From a virus: DNA of 45,169 nucleotides. Made by a program: the position numbers and the translations under genes. Location: IMG/VR virus record IMGVR_UViG_3300029922_000122, positions 1 to 45,169 of that record; one strand, written 5' to 3'. Under the pieces are notes generated by a model. It was not told the DNA's origin and searched no databases. It saw nothing but the letters and a program-made list of their open reading frames with translations. Of this stretch, positions 39,239 through 45,169 are shown piece after piece (the first letter of the stretch is position 1; each line of letters opens with the position of its first letter).

Positions 39239-42031
39239 TTAATTCAAAAATTGAAATCCAATAACAGGAACATCTGGCAAAGAAAAAGTAATTAAATATG
39301 AATGTCCATTCCAAGTTACCGTAGTTGTTTGATTATTTGTTGTAAAAATAGTTTGATTTGGTCCATTATAATCAAATACTATTTGGTCATAAACATCCTG
39401 AATAATGAAGTTTCTACTTCCCAAGGTTATTGTAATTGAATCTGTATAAGTATTATCAAAAACGACTTGTAAACTTGCGCCTACGGGGAAGTAATAACCA
39501 CCACTGGAAAGATAAAGATAATTAGTATATTGGGTAGAACTATTTCCAAATACAAATGTTCCTGCATTATAATTTTGATAACCAACCAATTGGGAATAAT
39601 CTGCTTTATATCTTACTTCAAAATCGGCATCATTATTGATATAGTTCTTATCATGAAGATAATAATTGGGGGAGAGGAAGCTTATTCCGTAACTGCTAAC
39701 GTAATTCACAACATTTTTAAAGGTTTCATTTACGAAAAATGGAATAGTATTTTCATTTATTGCTCTGTAAGACACGTTGAGTGTTTCCAAATCGGTAGAG
39801 TAATTAATCTGGGGGGAGTCTGTCTGTACTACATTTATAAATGTATTTGTCCCTGTTAAACTGTAATAACTTAAACTCTGTAAATTAATTGGATAGTTTG
39901 GATATATTTGAGTATACTGTAATGTGTCAATATCTATATCATATAATACGGGATATAACATTTTATAACTTGTTGCACTTAAACTTGGATATAATCTCAA
40001 AAATCCCATCGTAACTATATCCGTGTCTTCATTATAAAAAAATTTCAAATATCTTTCTAATTTATTACTCAACAAATACTTACTGAAATAATTTGGAATA
40101 GTAGTCGAATTGGAAATGTTGTTATTATTATAACTAAATTCTATTTTATCATAGATAACATAATTCTGAGTTTCTAAAATTAAAAAATCATAAATTATGG
40201 TGAAATCTATAATTCCATTATTAATTTCATTTTGGATATTAATTGGGTATTTTTGGATGAGAGATGTGAATATTGCCGAAAATGGTTGTACGATAGTACT
40301 CACATTGTTTCGGAAGTATAATTTCCCAACTAAGGAATCTCTTTGGGAAACCAAATTAGCAAATGCCGGATTATAGTTGTTACTAAGATAGGTGCTATTT
40401 GTGCTCAAATTGCCTTTTAAGGCACTTTGTTCTTCCGAGGGGTGTATTGGCTTAAAAAGTGCATATTCGTTGCCGTATATGTCACTAAACCACTGTGTAA
40501 CGGTATCATTAGTAAATAGTAAAGTCTGATTTCTGGAATTAATTGGATAAACATCATTTTCAATCAAGGGGAAAATATTCTCCTGATTCCAATTGAAAGG
40601 TGAATTTGGATTCCAAAAATCTACAATATCCGAACTTCTAGAAATTCCTGCAGTGAAGGCGTTTTCCATTTCACTTTGAGAAAGATATGCCCAAAATTTT
40701 TGTTTGAATGAATCACTTTTTACATATCCCCAATGTTGCTGATTAGAAGATTTTACTCTATTCCACGAAACTTCAGTGGAAAATATGATGGGAATATCGA
40801 AAGTATCTTGTTTAGAATTACCTATGTGATTTAAATATTTTTGAGGGTCTGGATAAACATAAACAGTATTGGGTTGTAAGATACCTATATTAACTTCAAA
40901 GGTCTTACTTGGTGCATACCAATATAAAAGACCCATGTTTTGTGGTAAAAAGAAACTTCCAATCTGTTCTTCGGTATATAATTGAGTTGTATCTGGAATA
41001 CGATTAATGGAAATATTATTAACATTTAAAAGATTCTGGTAAGGATTAGATGCTTGAAATAATAAAGCACTCACATAAGCAGTTCCGGTATTATTTGTGG
41101 AAAGATAATAAAAATCTGTTCCAGAATATTGCTCAATCAATGTTTTTTGATTTTGGAGATTTAAATTTGCTGAATTACCATCATTTAGTGTTGATATAAA
41201 ATCTCTATTTTTTAATAAGTTTATGTCGTTTATGGTAAAATCCAAATTAATCGAAAAATTTCCGAATAATTCGGTAATAAACATGGGATATGAACTGATC
41301 GCATTAACCAATGCAGAATTGAAATCATAAAATAATCTCGGATCTACTGGAATAATATTATCAGAATAAAATTTATTTCTAAATGGATCATTGGATGTAG
41401 AACCCAATGGTTTATCGTAATAATCTGATGATAAATCATATAGTTCACTTATAGAAACATTTAAGTTACTATTAATAGCTGAGAGTGGGGGGATATCTAA
41501 TGGAACATCTTCAAATTGATTTATTAGGGAGAGGTTTAGTATATATTTTTTAATTAGGGATTCGATTCCGAAGTTAGAACCGCCCAAATTTGATGCGATA
41601 ACTTGATTGGGGATTTGATCTCTTACTTTAGAATAATATATACAAATATTTTTAATTTTCCGTGTAAAGAAAGGGAGAGCAATTTCAATATCATGAATAT
41701 TGGTAAAGTCTAGGTTTGAGAGGAATCTTTTTTCATCAGGGGTTGAATATTTTAGGGAAATTTCTTGTAAAAGATTGATATAAGACTGTTGAATTATATT
41801 TTGGTTAGATTGGGTTGAAGTTTTGGAAATAGTATTCCAGACTTCTATATATTTTGAATAGAGATTTAGGAATTCGTTGGGGGAATTTTGTATTCCACGG
41901 TAATAATTAAGCCAATCTAAGAAAGGTAATGGTGCATTTTGGTCAATTGCGGAAGCAGATGATGTAGGAGAAAGCGTAAGAATTGAATTAGGAATCAATT
42001 CAAACGAAAAATTTATATCATTTCTAGTCAT
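39239..42031 (-). CDS. Large virion/baseplate structural protein
   Basis: 930 residues, one of the largest genes here. It is rich in N, S, Y, I and T with long beta-type stretches and no enzymatic motif. The N-terminal 180 residues have helices (FLDWLNYYRGI, EKRFLSNLDF). The C-terminus is beta-rich with GG-Y and TYTDSITITLG segments. Composition, length and the CATAAATA box 6 bases upstream indicate a late virion protein, perhaps a tail/baseplate or whisker component; no clear T4 counterpart is recognised. Confidence 0.65.
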   Translation of the reverse strand: MTRNDINFSFELIPNSILTLSPTSSASAIDQNAPLPFLDWLNYYRGIQNSPNEFLNLYSKYIEVWNTISKTSTQSNQNIIQQSYINLLQEISLKYSTPDEKRFLSNLDFTNIHDIEIALPFFTRKIKNICIYYSKVRDQIPNQVIASNLGGSNFGIESLIKKYILNLSLINQFEDVPLDIPPLSAINSNLNVSISELYDLSSDYYDKPLGSTSNDPFRNKFYSDNIIPVDPRLFYDFNSALVNAISSYPMFITELFGNFSINLDFTINDINLLKNRDFISTLNDGNSANLNLQNQKTLIEQYSGTDFYYLSTNNTGTAYVSALLFQASNPYQNLLNVNNISINRIPDTTQLYTEEQIGSFFLPQNMGLLYWYAPSKTFEVNIGILQPNTVYVYPDPQKYLNHIGNSKQDTFDIPIIFSTEVSWNRVKSSNQQHWGYVKSDSFKQKFWAYLSQSEMENAFTAGISRSSDIVDFWNPNSPFNWNQENIFPLIENDVYPINSRNQTLLFTNDTVTQWFSDIYGNEYALFKPIHPSEEQSALKGNLSTNSTYLSNNYNPAFANLVSQRDSLVGKLYFRNNVSTIVQPFSAIFTSLIQKYPINIQNEINNGIIDFTIIYDFLILETQNYVIYDKIEFSYNNNNISNSTTIPNYFSKYLLSNKLERYLKFFYNEDTDIVTMGFLRLYPSLSATSYKMLYPVLYDIDIDTLQYTQIYPNYPINLQSLSYYSLTGTNTFINVVQTDSPQINYSTDLETLNVSYRAINENTIPFFVNETFKNVVNYVSSYGISFLSPNYYLHDKNYINNDADFEVRYKADYSQLVGYQNYNAGTFVFGNSSTQYTNYLYLSSGGYYFPVGASLQVVFDNTYTDSITITLGSRNFIIQDVYDQIVFDYNGPNQTIFTTNNQTTTVTWNGHSYLITFSLPDVPVIGFQFLN

Positions 42032-42037
42032 TTATAC

Positions 42038-42045
42038 TATTTATG
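42038..42045 (-). promoter_or_regulatory. Late-type box CATAAATA
   Basis: Reads CATAAATA on the minus strand and ends 6 bases before the ATG of the 930-residue gene. Confidence 0.5.
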
Positions 42046-42052
42046 ACCATTT

Positions 42053-44158
42053 TTATCCCAAACCAAGAATTGAAGAACCATTTACTCCACGGCCTGTTAT
42101 TTGTCTGGATATAGCAGCGGAAACCATAGGTGCAACATACGCATGTGCAGCGATAGAGAACGTGTTATTATTGATATAATAATTACTATTACCCATAATA
42201 CTGGATACTCCTAATTCTACGAATTGAACACCTTTATCTTGTGGATACGCTGCTTGATATGCAGTTACTCCATTGTATAATGCAGAATAATATGACTGAT
42301 TATATGTAGGTGCATATGTAACAGCATAAAAAGTACTATTATATGTAGCACTATTTTTTAATGTAAATGGAGCTAAAACTATGATTTGAGTAGAAGGTGC
42401 TGCAGCACGTAATGATGATAAGCATTGAGTTACACTTGCTTGTGAGTCCGATACACTTACCCCACTCAAAGCATCATTCTTCATTAAATTTATTAATATA
42501 GCTGCAGGTATAGTTCCGGTTGAACCAAATGAACTAATCTGTCCATTTGAATCTAATAAACTAACTCCTTGATCTATTTTATTCCATCTACTAGCAGAAT
42601 CGTTATAAACACCACCCAAACCATTAGAAGAGCCTGATAATGAATAATATGCAGGAACATCAGTAGGTGAATCCCCATAACATAACCACCCATTATAATC
42701 ACATGAATTTACACAATATTCGTAACCCGAATTTAATAATTGTCTGCCTACTAAGAATGAATATGCGTCTGTGTTCCAGTCCCCAGACGGATAGGAGGTA
42801 TCTTCGTCCCCGACTATCATTACCCAATTATTTGAATAACTAACTGGAATTGGTGATGATGAACCATCTAATGTTATTCCTGATATTTGTACTGTCGAAG
42901 TACCATTATTCCACCTACTAAGAGAAAGATCATTATTATAAATTATTTCTAAAGTATTTAATGAATTTGAAATTATTTTATTGTTTAAATTAATTCCCGT
43001 AAACTGAATATCATTATAAAAAATCCCATTTAAATAATAACCCACATAAGTATTTCCACCACCATTTACATTAAGTATAATGGAGGGTGAGTTACTAGCT
43101 ATCCAATTGAATCTAAAATAGGCTCCTATATTCCAAGTTTGTCTCCAATTACCACCACCTCTTCCGACATCCCCCTTCCAATTTCCTGGTGAAAAATAAA
43201 ATGCATTAGAACTTACTGGTATGCTTTGGGTAGTTGAAAGAATAGAAAAGAAAGTTGTGCTAGATATTGTAGAGAGTCCTGCACTATTTGTTATTGATAT
43301 ATTATAAACACCAGTATTTGGGGGTGTATAGGTAAATGTAGCCGAAGGTACACTTGTAACACTAGCAAATAAAGTTACGGAGGATGGCGAAAATGTACCC
43401 GTACTTGAATCAGTAGGAGTCACAATAACATTACTCGATAAGGAACCATTTACAATAGTTGTAAAATTATATGATGGATTGTTTGGATAACCAATTGGTG
43501 GCCCGTAAAGATTTATTGCAGTGGACTGGTTTAATTTATCTATGAAAGTATTATATGCCGTTACAGTAGTAATTGTATTTGTATAAGATAATCCCTGTAA
43601 TCCAGTTAAATTTTGAAGTATTGTAGTACTATCCTGGCATGAACAACCATAAACAAATGTTACCCCGTCGTTTTTATAGATGGTGCAACTTAGAATCGTA
43701 CTATTTGTAGTATTTTGAAAAACGTGTGAAACTAACCAATACGGCGTATTAGCTACTAATCCTGGTGAAAAAGAAGAAAGACTATAAAAATTATTGGTAT
43801 TAAAACGAAAGAAATTTAAACTAGTCCCACCAAACTGACCAAATCCAATACCATAACCAATAGCTTTTCCTGGAAATCCAGATAGACGATGTATAGTATT
43901 AAAGTATGCTGAACTCATATACTTAAATTGAACTCTGGATCTAGAGTCGCATGCAGCTTCGAATTGTGGTCTAGTAAGCGTTTGATAATTCCACGGATAA
44001 TTTGACATATTTTGTATGACTAATTGAGCACTACTGTTTACGTACCATTGATATCCAATTGGATCATTAAAACCATAACTAGTTAGCAATCCAGGTGAAG
44101 CAATTGCGGGTATAGTTATATTTGGTGCAACAAAATTATATCTCTGATACCAAGTCAT
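42053..44158 (-). CDS. Tail fibre with Ig-like and SGNH-like domains
   Basis: 701 residues. The N-terminus is an unrecognised beta-rich domain. About 230-310 is a bacterial Ig-like domain (SSNVIVTPTDSSTGTFSPSS, TYTPPNTGVYNISITNSAG). From about 440 the layout is that of an SGNH/GDSL esterase: WVMIVGDEDTS for block I, ILINLMKND for block III, QIIVLAPF and AHAYVAPMVSAAI at the end. The usual nucleophile Ser of GDS is Glu here, and the D-x-x-H pair before the last helix is not seen, so it may bind glycan without cleaving it. Confidence 0.65.
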   Translation of the reverse strand: MTWYQRYNFVAPNITIPAIASPGLLTSYGFNDPIGYQWYVNSSAQLVIQNMSNYPWNYQTLTRPQFEAACDSRSRVQFKYMSSAYFNTIHRLSGFPGKAIGYGIGFGQFGGTSLNFFRFNTNNFYSLSSFSPGLVANTPYWLVSHVFQNTTNSTILSCTIYKNDGVTFVYGCSCQDSTTILQNLTGLQGLSYTNTITTVTAYNTFIDKLNQSTAINLYGPPIGYPNNPSYNFTTIVNGSLSSNVIVTPTDSSTGTFSPSSVTLFASVTSVPSATFTYTPPNTGVYNISITNSAGLSTISSTTFFSILSTTQSIPVSSNAFYFSPGNWKGDVGRGGGNWRQTWNIGAYFRFNWIASNSPSIILNVNGGGNTYVGYYLNGIFYNDIQFTGINLNNKIISNSLNTLEIIYNNDLSLSRWNNGTSTVQISGITLDGSSSPIPVSYSNNWVMIVGDEDTSYPSGDWNTDAYSFLVGRQLLNSGYEYCVNSCDYNGWLCYGDSPTDVPAYYSLSGSSNGLGGVYNDSASRWNKIDQGVSLLDSNGQISSFGSTGTIPAAILINLMKNDALSGVSVSDSQASVTQCLSSLRAAAPSTQIIVLAPFTLKNSATYNSTFYAVTYAPTYNQSYYSALYNGVTAYQAAYPQDKGVQFVELGVSSIMGNSNYYINNNTFSIAAHAYVAPMVSAAISRQITGRGVNGSSILGLG

Positions 44159-44165
44159 ATTCCAT

Positions 44166-44173
44166 TATTTACT
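44166..44173 (-). promoter_or_regulatory. Late-type box AGTAAATA
   Basis: Reads AGTAAATA on the minus strand, 7 bases before the ATG at 44158. The first bases deviate from the consensus. Confidence 0.3.
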
Positions 44174-44176
44174 CAC

Positions 44177-45169
44177 TTAATATCCTGGCACGAATGCAAC
44201 TACATCCCAAGTACTTTTTGTTGCATTATAACATATTGAAATCAAATCTGTTGCATAAGCTGCTGTGCTAAATGGTAAAGGTGTGGTTGCACTACTTGGA
44301 ATATTCCAATTTGAACCTAAAGTAACTCCTCTATTTCCAATTGAATCCTGCCTAATTCTTATTGCTATTGTTTGAAAATCATAACCCGCATTAGTAATTA
44401 TTAATGTCGTATTTCCAGTTAATGTTAAATTGTAATCTTTTGTTGATAAAACTGGTGAAATCGTAACAGAAAGCGCATATGTTAATGTTCCAACAGAAGG
44501 AATTTGATTAACTGAGGTATTCCAAGTTGCACTATTAGTACTAACAGCAGTATATAAAGCTAGATAATTAGCTGAAGTTGAATTGGAAAATGTATCAGAA
44601 TTATTCCAAAATGCAGAATTAGTGTTAACTAATGCGTTAACATAAGCGTTTCCTGAACCACCTCCTGCTCCCCATGTTGAACTATTTGCGGAAACAGCAG
44701 TATAAAGAGCATAATAATTCGCACTAATATTTTCTACAAACGTAATGACTGCCGGTAATGCAGGATTAGCACCTGCTCCCCATGTAGCACTATTTCCTGA
44801 AACTGTTGTATACAAAGCTAGATAATTAGCAGAAGTTGAGTTGGAAAATGTGTCTGAATTGTTCCAAAAGGCTGAATTAGCGTTGACTAATGCATTGACA
44901 TAAGCATTTCCCGAACCTCCACCACTTCCCCATACAGAAGAATTAGCACTAACAGCCGTATAAAGTGCTAGGTAGTTGGCAGAATTATTTGCTGTAAAAT
45001 TACTAGAATTTATCCAGAAGGCGGAATCGGAATTAACCAATGTGTTTACATAAGGATTATCATATGCCCATTGTGAGCTATTTGCACTTACTGTACTATA
45101 CAAAGCCAGATAATTTGTCGATATGGAATCAGTGAAAGTGGATGAATTATTCCAAAATGCACTATTAGC
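44177..45169 (-). CDS. Repeat-rich tail fibre, 5' end beyond the window
   Basis: The frame stays open to the right edge; the first start-like codon inside (TTG at 45103) is in the middle of a repeat, so the true start lies outside. The visible 330 residues hold about four imperfect repeats of 36-50 residues with the pattern SANSS-x-W, VNALVN-x-NSAFW-NNS, SANYLALYTAV. They end in a beta-rich domain (NLTLTGNTTLIITNAGYDF..., DSIGNRGVTLGSNWNIP). Such repeats form trimeric fibre shafts. The gene precedes the SGNH-like fibre by 18 bases. Confidence 0.8.
   Translation of the reverse strand, partial: ANSAFWNNSSTFTDSISTNYLALYSTVSANSSQWAYDNPYVNTLVNSDSAFWINSSNFTANNSANYLALYTAVSANSSVWGSGGGSGNAYVNALVNANSAFWNNSDTFSNSTSANYLALYTTVSGNSATWGAGANPALPAVITFVENISANYYALYTAVSANSSTWGAGGGSGNAYVNALVNTNSAFWNNSDTFSNSTSANYLALYTAVSTNSATWNTSVNQIPSVGTLTYALSVTISPVLSTKDYNLTLTGNTTLIITNAGYDFQTIAIRIRQDSIGNRGVTLGSNWNIPSSATTPLPFSTAAYATDLISICYNATKSTWDVVAFVPGY
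44560..44940 (-). repeat. Near-identical DNA repeats inside the fibre gene
   Basis: The segments around 44570-44690 and 44815-44935 differ by only a few bases and encode two copies of the same unit (NAYVNALVN...NSAFWNNSDTFSNSTSA). Such repeats can recombine and change fibre length. Confidence 0.7.

Overview
The window is a fragment of a tailed-phage genome with a contractile tail of the T4 supergroup. The evidence is a block in the T4 head order: prohead protease (gp21-like, 31785-32456), small Lys-rich core protein, scaffold (gp22-like) and major capsid protein (gp23-like, 33686-35161). Also present are gp13-like neck and gp4-like head-completion proteins, a gp5-like baseplate spike, PhoH, a dCMP deaminase and a run of fibre/adhesin genes. 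The DNA is strongly A+T rich. No portal, large terminase, tail sheath, polymerase or integrase gene lies inside the window, so it is only part of the genome. The host cannot be read directly. Most start codons lack a Shine-Dalgarno sequence and sit in an AT-rich context (often aatttATG or aattATG), which would fit a host with SD-independent initiation such as Bacteroidota; this is inference only.

Layout: 1-6.5 kb holds mostly unrecognised small genes, phoH on the minus strand, a P-loop kinase-like gene, a 56-residue ORF resembling a piece of a T4-type portal protein, and a small fibre-like gene. From 6.5 to 18.1 kb lies a plus-strand glycosylation island: eight or so glycosyltransferase-like genes (GT2-like, GT25-like, exostosin-like, GT10 fucosyltransferase-like, two GT-B types and others), a GDP-mannose 3,5-epimerase-like enzyme, a methyltransferase-like protein, a calcineurin-like phosphoesterase and a tRNA-Asn, many joined by 4-23 bp overlaps. 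18.1-20.1 kb holds small genes, a methyltransferase and a dCMP deaminase. 20.1-21.9 kb is a cassette (a secreted 3D-domain protein and the gp13-like neck protein) bounded by a perfect 55-bp inverted repeat. 21.9-31.7 kb carries the spike, a collar-domain fibre, a lysozyme, a lectin/beta-propeller adhesin and a virion-type 3D-domain protein. 31.8-35.2 kb is the head module, followed by a strong terminator and a homing-endonuclease-like gene. 37.4-45.2 kb is on the minus strand: small genes, a decayed DNA methyltransferase, gp4, a 930-residue virion protein, a fibre with an SGNH-like end and a repeat fibre that runs off the edge.

How the parts work together: structural genes are preceded by a T4-late-type box (NNTAAATA), often only 5-9 bases before the start codon, on both strands; I see no such box in the glycosylation island. 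Three proteins, including the lysozyme, begin with a short amphipathic helix ending in L-x-E/A. That is the pattern of T4 capsid-targeting peptides cut by the gp21 protease, so they may be packaged inside the head and ejected with the DNA. Points most worth a second look: the putative capsid-targeted lysozyme, a glycosyltransferase fused to the C-terminal tail of a TnpB-type transposon protein, the 55-bp inverted repeat, the near-leaderless late genes, and remnants of portal and DNA methyltransferase genes.
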